From: a bacterium
Lineage (GTDB): Bacteria > B130-G9
DNA: 25,157 bases
Direction of reading: 5' to 3'
NCBI GenBank assembly: GCA_021160245.1
Contig: JAGHCW010000145.1
Location: forward strand, 1-25,157
The first letter of the stretch is position 1. Each line of letters begins with the position of its first letter. Made by a program: the position numbers and the translations under genes. Under the pieces are notes generated by a model. It was not told the origin of the DNA and made no database searches. It saw only the letters and a list, made by a program, of their open reading frames with translations. Of the stretch, positions 13,889-21,987 are shown piece after piece.

Positions 13889-16800
13889 TTACACGTACTG
13901 GTCCCAACTGGTTACAAGCAGATCGTCCATCGACGTGTCGGAAATGGCCTCAACAAATCGCTTGGCTATCTGCCTGTCCGTTATCAGCGCGACGCCGGAA
14001 TCGACCGCCTTCCTCCTGATGAGGTAGTCGTTGTCGAGCTCTTCCTTCTCGATGTTCTTGGGGATGTTTATGACCAGGTCTATCTTGCCGTCGGCGATAT
14101 AGGTCAGGGCGTTGGGTTCCCTCTCATCAAGCGGCCAATGGAGGATTGTAGCCTCAACACCGTTTGTCTTGAGGAAGTCCGCCGTCCCCTTAGTGGCGTA
14201 AAGGTCGAAGTTCATCTTGAAGAGCATTCTCGCGCTGGGCAAGAGCTCCGCCTTGCTCTCAATCGGCCCGGTTGACAGGAATATGCCCTTCTTGGGGATT
14301 TTGAACCCAACTGATATGAGGCTCTTTAAGAACGCCTCCTTGAAATCGCTGCCCAAGCACGCGACCTCCCCCGTTGACGCCATCTCAACACCCAGGACGG
14401 GGTCCGAGCCCTTGAGCCGCATGAACGAGAACATCGGCGCCTTCACCCCAACATAATCGAGATCAAACGGCGACCTCACGACCTTCGAGACGCTCTTGCC
14501 CATGATGATCTCGGTCGCAAGATCAATGAAATTCGTCCGAAACACCTTGGAGACGAACGGGAAGCTCCTCGACGCCCGAAGGTTGCACTCAATGACCTTC
14601 ACCTCATTGCCCTTTGCGATAAACTGAATGTTGAACGGACCGGTTATCCTGAGAGCCTGAGCGATCTCCTGGGCGATCTTCTTGATGCGCCTCATCGTCT
14701 CCAAGTACGTCCTCTGAGGAGGCAGCACCATAGTCGCATCGCCGCTGTGAACTCCAGCATTCTCAACGTGCTCGGAAATCGCATAGCAATAGACGTCTCC
14801 GGAATTTGCGACCGCGTCTATCTCGATCTCCTTCGCGCCGGTGATGAATTTGCTGATTACAACGGGGTGTTCCATGCTGACATCAGAGGCCTTTATCAAG
14901 TACTCCTTCAGCTCGTCCTTGGCCAACGCAATGCTCATCGCCGCGCCGCTCAGCACATAACTTGGCCGAATCAACACGGGGTAGCCGACCGCATCAGCGA
15001 ACTTCTGGGCCTCCTCTATGCTGGTCAGCTCTTCCCACTCCGGTTGACGAACTCCAAGCTCGTCAAGCAGACGGGAGAACTTATGCCTGTCCTCGGCCAC
15101 GTCGATATCAACAGGTGATGTCCCGAGTATCCTCACGCCGGTTTTGTGCAGTCTCAGGGCGAGGTTGTTCGGTACCTGACCGCCCATTGAGACCACGACG
15201 CCGCCGGGCGATTCCTTCTCGTAGATGTCGAGCACCCGCTCAAAGCTGAGCTCGTCGAAGTACAGCCTGTCGCAGATATCATAATCCGTGCTGACCGTCT
15301 CCGGATTGCAGTTTATCATTATTGTCTGATACCCAAGCCTCTTTAGCGTGATAACTGTGCTGACGCAGCACCAGTCAAACTCGACCGACGATCCGATTCT
15401 GTAGGCCCCTCCCCCAAGGACGACTACGTGGTTCTCCCCAGCGGTCTCGACGTCATCCTCGGAACCGTTATAGGTCAGATAAAGATAGTTGGCGCTGGCC
15501 GGAAACTCTCCGGCAAGCGTATCTATCTGCTTAATGCACGGGATAATCTCAAGGCTCTTTCGCCGCTCTCGGACGGCAGCTTCGCTGCTTCCGATGATGT
15601 GTCCTATCTGCTGATCCGAGAATCCCTTCTGCTTCGCCTCTTTGAACAGCTCGCGAGGCAATCCCTCGAGGTCGTGTCCCTTCAGCGATTGTGCCAAGTC
15701 AACAATGCTCTTCATCTTGAAGAGGAACCACTTATTAACATGCGTCAGCTCGTGGATTCTCGCCACGGAGTACCCCATTCTCATGGCCTCAGCTATGGCG
15801 AACATCCTCTTCTCAGTCGGCTCGCTTAATTCTCTATCCAGATCGTCGAACATGCGATCGTTGCAGACGAGACCCTTCAGGCCCAAATCCAGCATTCGAA
15901 TCGCTTTCTGCAAGACCTCCTCATAGCTTCTGCCAATAGCCATGACCTCCCCGACGGATTTCATCTCGGAGCCCAGATTGACGTTCACATTGCTGAATTT
16001 TTGAAGGTCCCACCTCGGATACTTCAGGACTATGTAGTCAAGCGCGGGCTCAAAGCAGGCCGAGGTTACTGATGTCACGGAGTTCTCAAGCTCTGTAAGG
16101 CTCTTGCCCAGGGCGAGCTTCGTTGCAACGAAGGCCAGAGGGTAACCCGTGGCTTTAGACGCCAGAGCAGAACTCCTGCTCAAGCGGGCGTTGACCTCAA
16201 TGATCTTGTAGTCCTCGGACGCGGGATCAAGCGCAAACTGGACGTTGCACTCGCCGATAACGCCTAGATGTCTTATCAGCTTTATGGCTGCAGCTCTCAG
16301 CTGGAAATTTTCCCTCGATGTCAATGTCTGAACCGGAGCTACTACTATGCTCTCGCCGGTATGAATGCCCATCGGGTCAACGTTCTCCATCGAACAGACG
16401 GCGATGCAGTTGTTGCAGTGGTCGCGCACGACCTCATACTCCACTTCCTTCCATCCAAGAAGATACTCCTCGATCAGAACCTGATCGGCGAACGCAAACG
16501 CCGATTGAACCTTCTGGGCCAATTCCGACGTATTATGCACAACGCCCGAGCCCAAACCACCGAGAGCGTAGGCTATTCTGCACATCACCGGGTAGCCAAT
16601 CTCCTCTGCAAACTCAAGCGCCTCGTCAACACTCGCAGCTGCTCTACTGAGCGGGACATGCAAGCCCGCCTCCAAAACCGCCTTGGCGAAGAGGTCGCGG
16701 TCCTCACTTTTCTGGATTGCCTCGATGGGCGTGCCCAGAATATCGACTTCATGCTTCTTAAGGACGCCGCTTTGCGCAAGTTCCAGGCCGACATTCAGAG

Positions 16801-17074
16801 CGGTCTGACCGCCGACGCCAAGCAATATCCCATCGGGCCTCTCCTTCTCAATCACTTTCTCCACGAAATAGGCGTCGATGGGTAAGAAATACACCTTGTC
16901 CGCTAGATGCTCGGACGTCTGAATTGTCGCTATGTTCGGATTGACAAGGACAGTCTCAATACCCTCCTCCTTGAGAGCCTTGATCGACTGGCTGCCTGAA
17001 TAGTCGAATTCTCCGGCCTGCCCAATTCTTATGGCGCCGGAGCCCAAGATCAGAACCTTCTTCACTCTATTCAT
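13889..17074 (-). CDS. carB: Carbamoyl-phosphate synthase large subunit
   Basis: A 1061-residue large subunit that makes carbamoyl phosphate from bicarbonate, ammonia (from CarA) and two ATP, feeding pyrimidine and arginine synthesis. Length and order match the family: first carboxyphosphate ATP-grasp half (about 1-400, with GSGAIRIGQAGEFDYSG at 11-27), oligomerisation domain (about 400-550), second carbamate ATP-grasp half (about 550-930, with the repeated GGGAYRIGSSVEFDWC) and a C-terminal MGS-like allosteric domain (about 930-1061). The ATG overlaps the carA stop in ATGA, so the two subunits are translationally coupled. No disruption is seen. Confidence 0.97.
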   Translation of the reverse strand: MNRVKKVLILGSGAIRIGQAGEFDYSGSQSIKALKEEGIETVLVNPNIATIQTSEHLADKVYFLPIDAYFVEKVIEKERPDGILLGVGGQTALNVGLELAQSGVLKKHEVDILGTPIEAIQKSEDRDLFAKAVLEAGLHVPLSRAAASVDEALEFAEEIGYPVMCRIAYALGGLGSGVVHNTSELAQKVQSAFAFADQVLIEEYLLGWKEVEYEVVRDHCNNCIAVCSMENVDPMGIHTGESIVVAPVQTLTSRENFQLRAAAIKLIRHLGVIGECNVQFALDPASEDYKIIEVNARLSRSSALASKATGYPLAFVATKLALGKSLTELENSVTSVTSACFEPALDYIVLKYPRWDLQKFSNVNVNLGSEMKSVGEVMAIGRSYEEVLQKAIRMLDLGLKGLVCNDRMFDDLDRELSEPTEKRMFAIAEAMRMGYSVARIHELTHVNKWFLFKMKSIVDLAQSLKGHDLEGLPRELFKEAKQKGFSDQQIGHIIGSSEAAVRERRKSLEIIPCIKQIDTLAGEFPASANYLYLTYNGSEDDVETAGENHVVVLGGGAYRIGSSVEFDWCCVSTVITLKRLGYQTIMINCNPETVSTDYDICDRLYFDELSFERVLDIYEKESPGGVVVSMGGQVPNNLALRLHKTGVRILGTSPVDIDVAEDRHKFSRLLDELGVRQPEWEELTSIEEAQKFADAVGYPVLIRPSYVLSGAAMSIALAKDELKEYLIKASDVSMEHPVVISKFITGAKEIEIDAVANSGDVYCYAISEHVENAGVHSGDATMVLPPQRTYLETMRRIKKIAQEIAQALRITGPFNIQFIAKGNEVKVIECNLRASRSFPFVSKVFRTNFIDLATEIIMGKSVSKVVRSPFDLDYVGVKAPMFSFMRLKGSDPVLGVEMASTGEVACLGSDFKEAFLKSLISVGFKIPKKGIFLSTGPIESKAELLPSARMLFKMNFDLYATKGTADFLKTNGVEATILHWPLDEREPNALTYIADGKIDLVINIPKNIEKEELDNDYLIRRKAVDSGVALITDRQIAKRFVEAISDTSMDDLLVTSWDQYV

Positions 17075-18144
17075 TTCATCGCTCGTACAAACATATCAAA
17101 TAGAAACTCCGAATCATCAGGGCCGGGCGATGCTTCGGGATGAAACTGCGCTCCAAAAAGCGGCCTAGAGATGTGAAGAATGCCCTCATTCGTCCCATCA
17201 TTGCTGTTGTAAAACCACTCACGCCAATCCTCTGGCAAAGTATCAGCATCAACCGCGTAGCTGTGATTCTGTGAAGTGATGTAGCACCTCCTAGTTCCAG
17301 TCTCCACACAGGGCTGATTCTGGCTCCGATGACCGTACTTCAACTTGTAAGTGTCAGCCCCGGCCGCAAGCGCGAGAATCTGCGACCCGAGGCAGATGCC
17401 TAAGATTGGCACGTCCCCAGAAAGAGCGACGCGGACATTCGCTATCGTCTCCTTACACATCTTTGGGTCGCCCGGCCCGTTCGATATCACGATACCGGCA
17501 GCCCTCTCATCTGAAATCGGATAGTCCCACGGGCAGCGCAGGACGGATAGACCCCGCCTCGTGAAAGAGCGGACGATGCTGTTCTTGGTCCCGCAGTCCA
17601 CCAAGACTATCCGCTTCTTTCCGCGCCCGTATTCTACCGGCTCAGCGACGCTAACTTCCTTGACCAGATTGGTCTTGAGGGGGTCTTCGAACTTGATATC
17701 TTGATCGTCGTGGATCATCTTACCAAGCATCGTGCCATGCTCCCTGAGGAGCTTCGTAAGCTGCCTCGTGTCTATGCCGTATATCCCCGGAATGCCCTGC
17801 TCGATCATCCATTCGGACAAGGAGCGAGTGGCCGCCCAATGGGAATACTCATCTGAGTTGCAGGCCACGATCAAACCCCTCACGTGTATCCGCTCCGACT
17901 CAAAATTGGCGAGCAGGCCGTCAACGCTAGTGTCTCCGGGGACGCCATAGTTGCCTACCAGGGGATATGTCATAACCAGTATCTGGCCTCTGTAGGAGGG
18001 ATCAGTAAGGGTCTCTGGATAGCCGACCATTCCCGTATTGAACACCACCTCGCCGGCTGCGATGCTTGAGTCGCCGAATGAGTAGCCGCTAAAACAACTG
18101 CCGTCCTTAAGAATGAGCTTCGCCGGCCGCTTCCTTGAACTCAA
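17071..18144 (-). CDS. carA: Carbamoyl-phosphate synthase small subunit (glutaminase), TTG start
   Basis: The amidotransferase subunit, 357 residues from the start chosen here. The N-terminal CPSase domain begins KLILKDGSCFSGYSFG and includes FNTGMVGYPETLTDPSY. The class I glutaminase domain has nucleophile Cys251 in GICLGSQ and His335/Glu337 in FHPEA. The frame is open to 18402, but homology begins within ten residues of a TTG at 18144, giving MSSRKRPAKLILKDG. AAGGAG lies 10 bases upstream and GGAGG directly abuts the TTG. An ATG at 18151 is out of frame and ends after 14 codons. The next in-frame ATG upstream (18303) would add 53 unfamiliar residues. I therefore prefer TTG, with moderate certainty about the start and high certainty about the gene. 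Confidence 0.93.
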   Translation of the reverse strand: MSSRKRPAKLILKDGSCFSGYSFGDSSIAAGEVVFNTGMVGYPETLTDPSYRGQILVMTYPLVGNYGVPGDTSVDGLLANFESERIHVRGLIVACNSDEYSHWAATRSLSEWMIEQGIPGIYGIDTRQLTKLLREHGTMLGKMIHDDQDIKFEDPLKTNLVKEVSVAEPVEYGRGKKRIVLVDCGTKNSIVRSFTRRGLSVLRCPWDYPISDERAAGIVISNGPGDPKMCKETIANVRVALSGDVPILGICLGSQILALAAGADTYKLKYGHRSQNQPCVETGTRRCYITSQNHSYAVDADTLPEDWREWFYNSNDGTNEGILHISRPLFGAQFHPEASPGPDDSEFLFDMFVRAMK

Positions 18145-18488
18145 CCTCCATTGTCTCCTTGTTTTATGCGAGCTAGCCTCGCTGGGCGCCCTAGAAACGA
18201 TTGAATAATCTGGTTTGTTCCCATATATCAGGACACCCACTCGTGCCGCCGGGACAACGCAACATTGAAATACTAGACCCAAAGAGTCAAATGCTATTGA
18301 CATGCCCGAGGAATGAGATTGACGCTGGCGGCTCTGACCTTTTGGGGTGCGGAGGCCAGAAGCCGTCCTCTCATAAATCGCCTTTTTGTCCCTTGCCGTC
18401 AATCTGATTTTCCAGGCATCATTGCTGCATGTTGACTAAATTGCGCACTAGACCTATTGTTCTGTCTGTAGATAATAGATGTGAAATT
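18145..18488. other. Divergent intergenic region between carA and tRNA-Glu
   Basis: About 340 bases. The frame of carA stays open through much of it, but the translation is not family-like. It must hold the carA promoter; I see no convincing match, only TTGACT-type fragments with poor -10 partners. A good rightward promoter (18432-18460) serves the tRNA. No attenuator or pyrimidine-responsive leader could be recognised. Confidence 0.5.
18432..18460 (+). promoter_or_regulatory. Sigma70-type promoter for tRNA-Glu and probably trxA
   Basis: TTGACT (18432-18437), 17 bases, TATTGT (18455-18460). Predicted initiation near 18467 leaves a leader of about 20 bases before the tRNA. The -10 hexamer is identical to that of the hydrogenase promoter. 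Confidence 0.55.
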
Positions 18489-18563
18489 GCCCTCATCGTC
18501 TAGTCAGGTCTAGGACACCGCCCTTTCACGGCGGCGACAGGGGTTCAAATCCCCTTGAGGGCG
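18489..18563 (+). tRNA. tRNA-Glu (anticodon UUC)
   Basis: A 75-base cloverleaf can be drawn by hand. The acceptor arm GCCCTCA pairs with TGAGGGC. The anticodon stem CCGCC/GGCGG encloses the loop CTTTCAC with anticodon TTC at 18525-18527. The T arm AGGGG/CCCCT encloses TTCAAAT. The discriminator base is G at 18563. CCA is not encoded. The sequence closely follows bacterial tRNA-Glu, including the GTCTAG in the D region. No terminator follows, so the transcript may continue into trxA 48 bases downstream. Confidence 0.96.
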
Positions 18564-18610
18564 TGTTTTCTTTCAGATATCAGCGACACGATTTTGGAGG
18601 CAGGAGCAAA

Positions 18611-18940
18611 ATGGCAGGTAATGTTGGCGTTTTCGATGATGCAAACTTCAAAACTGATGTATTGGACTCGGACGTTCCCGTTCTGGTCGATTTTTGGGCG
18701 GAATGGTGCGCCCCGTGCCACATGATAACACCAGTTGTTGAGAAGCTATCAATAGAATACGAGGGGCGTGTCAAGTTCGGGAAGCTCAACGTGGACGATG
18801 CTCCGAACACGGCGGCGCACTTCATGATCAGGGCAATCCCAACACTTCTGATTTTAAAGGGCGGCGCAGTTGCCGAGAAAATAGTCGGCGTTGTTGGGGC
18901 TGACAAGATTACCAAGGCGCTGGATGGCGTGCTGAGCTAG
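18611..18940 (+). CDS. trxA: Thioredoxin
   Basis: A 109-residue thioredoxin. The redox pair is Cys33 and Cys36 in WCAPC, with Ala where classical thioredoxins have Gly, a common variant. The cis-proline loop reads AIPTLLIL, and the buried Asp in VDFWAEW is present. It reduces protein disulfides in the cytoplasm, using electrons from a thioredoxin reductase not seen here. The ATG at 18611 follows AGGAG closely; an upstream in-frame ATG at 18563 lies on the last base of the tRNA and is rejected. It is the first protein gene after tRNA-Glu, and mlaE follows after 39 bases. Confidence 0.95.
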   Translation: MAGNVGVFDDANFKTDVLDSDVPVLVDFWAEWCAPCHMITPVVEKLSIEYEGRVKFGKLNVDDAPNTAAHFMIRAIPTLLILKGGAVAEKIVGVVGADKITKALDGVLS

Positions 18941-18979
18941 GCAGTTACCTGGTGTTCAATCATTTCGGGAAGGCGGCCA

Positions 18980-19759
18980 TTGGCTTCCGGAAGAATAGAT
19001 GCTCTTGACGCAAAGATTCTTGAGCAAATAAGATATGTTGGGGCGAGCGTTCGCCTCGTTGTCCGTGCGCTGCTTGTCTTCTTCAAGCGGCCCTTTGAGT
19101 TCGATCTGATTCTGGAGCAGATGCACAGTCTCGGTGTGAAGTCTCTTACAATTGTAAGTCTCACGTCGTTTTTCACCGGCATGGTGCTCTGCTTGCAGCT
19201 GGGCTTCTCTTTGACGAGATTCGGCGCAAAGGGCTATGTGGGCCGCATCATAGCGCTTTCGTTCACGAGAGAGCTCGGGCCTATGCTTGTATCCATAATC
19301 GTCTCGGGACGCGTGGCCGCGGGCGTGACGGCCGAGCTCGGCTCGATGAAGGTCTCAGACCAGATTGACGCCATGCGGGTTATGGGCGCAAGTCCGATAA
19401 AGAAGCTAGTTATGCCCAGGGTCGTGGCGCTTATGATAACGCTTCCAATGCTCGTGCTTCTCGGTGATTGCTTGGGTATATTGGGAGGCCTCGTAATGGG
19501 GGTTACAGAGCTGGATTTGAAGGCCGGCTTCTACTTCTCTAGCTCGCTGGATATACTCTCGCTGAAGGACGTGATGAGCGGCCTCGGCAAATGCGTATTC
19601 TTTGGCTTGATTATTACTGGGATAGGATGCTACCAGGGCCTTACAACACTAGGTGGTACAAGAGGCGTGGGGATTTCGACCACGCAGGCGGTGGTTTTAT
19701 CATCGATCATGCTCTTGGTCTCTGATTTTTTTCTTACTAAGGCCTTTATGCTAATTTAG
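18980..19759 (+). CDS. mlaE: MlaE-family ABC transporter permease (phospholipid trafficking)
   Basis: A 259-residue inner-membrane permease of the MlaE/YrbE family, part of ABC systems that move phospholipids or other hydrophobic molecules across the periplasm of diderm cells. The family block running from RELGPMLVSIIVSGR through AAGVTAELGSMKVSDQIDA to MRVMGASP is intact at about residues 96-141. Several hydrophobic segments follow. The start is TTG at 18980, with GGAAGG six bases upstream and no nearby ATG. The usual partners, an ATPase (MlaF) and an MCE-domain protein (MlaD), are absent from both sides, so they must be encoded elsewhere. Its presence argues for an outer membrane. Confidence 0.93.
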   Translation: MASGRIDALDAKILEQIRYVGASVRLVVRALLVFFKRPFEFDLILEQMHSLGVKSLTIVSLTSFFTGMVLCLQLGFSLTRFGAKGYVGRIIALSFTRELGPMLVSIIVSGRVAAGVTAELGSMKVSDQIDAMRVMGASPIKKLVMPRVVALMITLPMLVLLGDCLGILGGLVMGVTELDLKAGFYFSSSLDILSLKDVMSGLGKCVFFGLIITGIGCYQGLTTLGGTRGVGISTTQAVVLSSIMLLVSDFFLTKAFMLI

Positions 19760-19798
19760 GCGAGATTATTCCTGATACCACAGACGACGGAGATGATA

Positions 19799-20374
19799 AT
19801 GGCAAACGAGATTAAGAAATGCACGTCATGTGGCAATAAGCTCAATCAATCGCCTGCAGACAAGATATATAGCTGTCCATATTGCGGCCTTGAGTTTGTG
19901 GAGAAGAAGGGCAAGCTCGTCAAGAGAGAACCGGACTTTGCAGTAAATGACCCTCTAGACGAAGCCCTGGACGAGGCGCAAATGAAACAGGACATGGCCG
20001 ACGCGCTAGAGGACATGCCTCTCGGCCAGCAGCTCGCCGATGAGGCGGAAAAACTGAAGAGGAAGAAGGACGAGAAGGGCCTGCTGGAGCTGCGAATGAA
20101 GCGCAACGAGGCGCGGACATTGATCAGGACGGCTTATAGAACTGGTATTAGCCTCTCTGTTTTCCTTGACGCTGTGATGATCATCCTGACTTACAACTAC
20201 GATGTCATTCTATACGGCCTCATCGGCGCGTTCGTGCTGACTGTAGGAACTATGCTCTACCTTAGCTCCTACGCCGCTGGTATTAGGAAATGGAGCGCTA
20301 ATATAGAGGCGCAGGCCCAGTCCACAGAAGAAGAGCTCTACCACACAAAGAAGATTGAGGAGGCAATGAAGTAA
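19799..20374 (+). CDS. Zinc-ribbon membrane protein of unknown function
   Basis: A 191-residue protein I cannot name. The N-terminus has a zinc-ribbon of two knuckles, CTSC and CPYC, 15 residues apart. An acidic then lysine-rich helical stretch follows (about 45-105), likely coiled coil, then two close hydrophobic segments (about 115-135 and 140-162) forming a membrane hairpin, and a charged helical tail. The start at 19799 is preferred over the ATG at 19793 because GGAG sits six bases before it. It follows mlaE by 39 bases and precedes pgpA by one base, suggesting a link to membrane lipids through operon membership only. A membrane-tethered zinc-ribbon adaptor is all the sequence supports. 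Confidence 0.75.
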   Translation: MANEIKKCTSCGNKLNQSPADKIYSCPYCGLEFVEKKGKLVKREPDFAVNDPLDEALDEAQMKQDMADALEDMPLGQQLADEAEKLKRKKDEKGLLELRMKRNEARTLIRTAYRTGISLSVFLDAVMIILTYNYDVILYGLIGAFVLTVGTMLYLSSYAAGIRKWSANIEAQAQSTEEELYHTKKIEEAMK

Positions 20375-20375
20375 A

Positions 20376-20873
20376 GTGCCCCCAGCGTCCGAATTAACTC
20401 CTCGTCGAGGAGATACTCTCGCTCAGATCATAGCCACTTCCGTCTATATCGGCGATATACGATTTGCGCCCGGGACCTTCGGGACGATTCCCGGGCTCTT
20501 CCTCTTTGTCATCGCCTCGATGTTAGGACTGCCAGCGTGGCTGTTCCTTGCCTGCATTGCGGGCCTATTCGCAGTTGGCGTCTGGGCCGCGAGCCGCTCG
20601 GAGATGATCTTCGGGAAGAAGGACGACGGGCGAATCGTGATTGACGAGGTGGTCGGCGCGATGATCACGATGTTCATGCTTCCCCTTGACTGGCGCCTCT
20701 TGATAGCGGGCTTTTTCGCATTTAGGTTCTTCGACATTCTGAAGCCGGGTTTCAGGAGACTTGAGAAGATCAAGGGCGGCTTGGGAATCATGATCGACGA
20801 CGTTGCCGCCGGAATCATGGCCAACATCTCGCTCCGGATACTGCTTTACGTGGTTCAAGCGTTCTATAGCTAG
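20376..20873 (+). CDS. pgpA: Phosphatidylglycerophosphatase A
   Basis: A 165-residue integral membrane phosphatase that removes the phosphate from phosphatidylglycerol phosphate to give phosphatidylglycerol. Family motifs are APGTFGTIPG (about 32-41), DEVVGAMI (about 89-96) and FRFFDILKPG (about 116-125), with four hydrophobic segments between. Length is normal. The start is GTG at 20376, one base after the preceding stop, with GAGGAGG about 11 bases upstream inside the previous gene, so translation is probably coupled. It is the last gene of the plus-strand group beginning at tRNA-Glu. Confidence 0.93.
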   Translation: MPPASELTPRRGDTLAQIIATSVYIGDIRFAPGTFGTIPGLFLFVIASMLGLPAWLFLACIAGLFAVGVWAASRSEMIFGKKDDGRIVIDEVVGAMITMFMLPLDWRLLIAGFFAFRFFDILKPGFRRLEKIKGGLGIMIDDVAAGIMANISLRILLYVVQAFYS

Positions 20874-21298
20874 CGTTTGTCATCTGCGATTGTGCAACAT
20901 CGAGAACGACGATGCAAGGATGTTGGTTCTGACCGGAAATCAGATTGAAGTGTAAAGTGGGCTTTCTGATGCCGTCTCATAATTCGTTTTGTTCTTTCTT
21001 CTGTTGTTCCACAACATAATAATACCATGAATCTGCGATCATTTCAAGATCAATCAGAGGGCCGAGATTCAGGGGATATTAGTCGTATATCGGCTATGCA
21101 AAGGCATTTGTATCTTGTAGGGGCACTGCTTGCCATGCCCTTTACGGGTTCGGTCGTATCAAAGAAAGGCACGGCAAGCAGTGCCCCTACGCAACCGCAC
21201 CGAATTATGACCCAACCTCACAAGCCCCGCCCCTTCAAAACAGACCGATGGACAGCCTCGGAAAGCCCGCCCTACACATTGCAGCGCACGAGAGTGGC
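20874..21298. other. Non-coding region between convergent pgpA and glycosyltransferase genes
   Basis: About 425 bases with no credible gene. It contains weak inverted repeats (CAACATC...GATGTTG at 20895-20925; TGTTG-TTCCA-CAACA at 21002-21016) and the long palindromic element at 21117-21190. No intrinsic terminator with a T-run was found after pgpA. A 100-codon frame across the palindrome looks spurious. Confidence 0.6.
21117..21190. repeat. Long palindromic element (MITE/REPIN-like)
   Basis: Two 23-base arms, 21117-21139 and 21168-21190, are reverse complements with one mismatch and enclose a 28-base loop. The outer arm reads GTAGGGGCACTGCTTGCC. The element lies between convergent genes. 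Similar GTAGGGGC...GCCCCTAC palindromes recur in many bacterial genomes as I recall. It may be mobilised by a REP-associated transposase or act as a transcription barrier. Only one copy is seen in this window. Confidence 0.75.
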
Positions 21299-21976
21299 CT
21301 ATGATCTTCGCCTACTTGCGAATAAGTAGCGGGCAATGACGCGGCCGACCCTTAGGCTATCAACAATGCTGCGGAAGTGGCTGCCGCCATCGGCGTAGAT
21401 GAGCGGAACCTGAATGGTCTCTATTCTCTTCCCGGCCCGGCACATCTGAAGCAATATCTCGCTCTCCAGCCCAAATCCCCTTGCCCTCAAACTCTCGAGC
21501 GGCACAGATGAGAGCTTGTAGAGCCGGAAACCGCACTGGCTGTCCAGGATTTTCCGGCCACATGCAATGGATATCCAGAAACTAGATAGACGGTTGGCCA
21601 AGAGCCTTAAAAAAGGCATTTTACGGAAGGCGAATGGTCTCGCCCCAATCACGAGGTCGCAGCCGGTCTCTAAATACTTGTCAATGAACGCCGGGATGCA
21701 GGAGGGTGGATGCTGAGCGTCGGCATCTAGGGTAATTGCAGCATCAAATCCCCTTTCGCAAAGCCAAGAGAGGCCAGTTATGAGCGAGGCGCCCTTCCCC
21801 ATGTTTGCGTCGTGCGTCAGGACCTGATCAGCAAGTGATGATGCGATTGAGGCGGTTTCATCGGTAGAGCCGTCGTCCACAACCACGACGATGTCAACGT
21901 GCGGTTTTGTGCCTCTTATGACGGATTCTATGGTCTCGGCAGCGTTGAAGGCGGCGATTAGCACGGCACGTTTCAT
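21299..21976 (-). CDS. Family 2 glycosyltransferase, dolichyl/polyprenyl-phosphate sugar synthase-like
   Basis: A 225-residue soluble GT-A glycosyltransferase. VVVVDDGSTDET (30-41) binds the nucleotide sugar, and TLDADAQHPP carries the metal-binding DxD. The overall pattern, including MGKGASLITGL and ILDSQCGFRLY, is that of DPM1-like enzymes, which transfer a sugar from a nucleotide donor to a polyprenyl phosphate. It lacks C-terminal membrane helices. The start at 21976 is chosen from the family N-terminus (MKRAVLIAAFN) and lies 11 bases after the UbiA-type gene; the frame is open upstream but only within that gene. No good ribosome binding site is seen, suggesting coupling. Donor and acceptor are unknown. 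Confidence 0.85.
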   Translation of the reverse strand: MKRAVLIAAFNAAETIESVIRGTKPHVDIVVVVDDGSTDETASIASSLADQVLTHDANMGKGASLITGLSWLCERGFDAAITLDADAQHPPSCIPAFIDKYLETGCDLVIGARPFAFRKMPFLRLLANRLSSFWISIACGRKILDSQCGFRLYKLSSVPLESLRARGFGLESEILLQMCRAGKRIETIQVPLIYADGGSHFRSIVDSLRVGRVIARYLFASRRRS

Positions 21977-21987
21977 TTTTGTGGCGG

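Noticed and set aside
16268-16885. A 205-codon plus-strand frame opposite carB.
   Set aside because: It lies wholly within the intact carB coding sequence and has no ribosome binding site or family features.
20939-20970. ATCAGA...TCTGAT hairpin after pgpA as a terminator.
   Set aside because: The stem is six pairs with a 20-base loop and no T-run follows.
21027-21329. A 100-codon plus-strand frame across the palindromic element.
   Set aside because: It runs through both arms of the repeat and into the antisense of the glycosyltransferase; no protein character.
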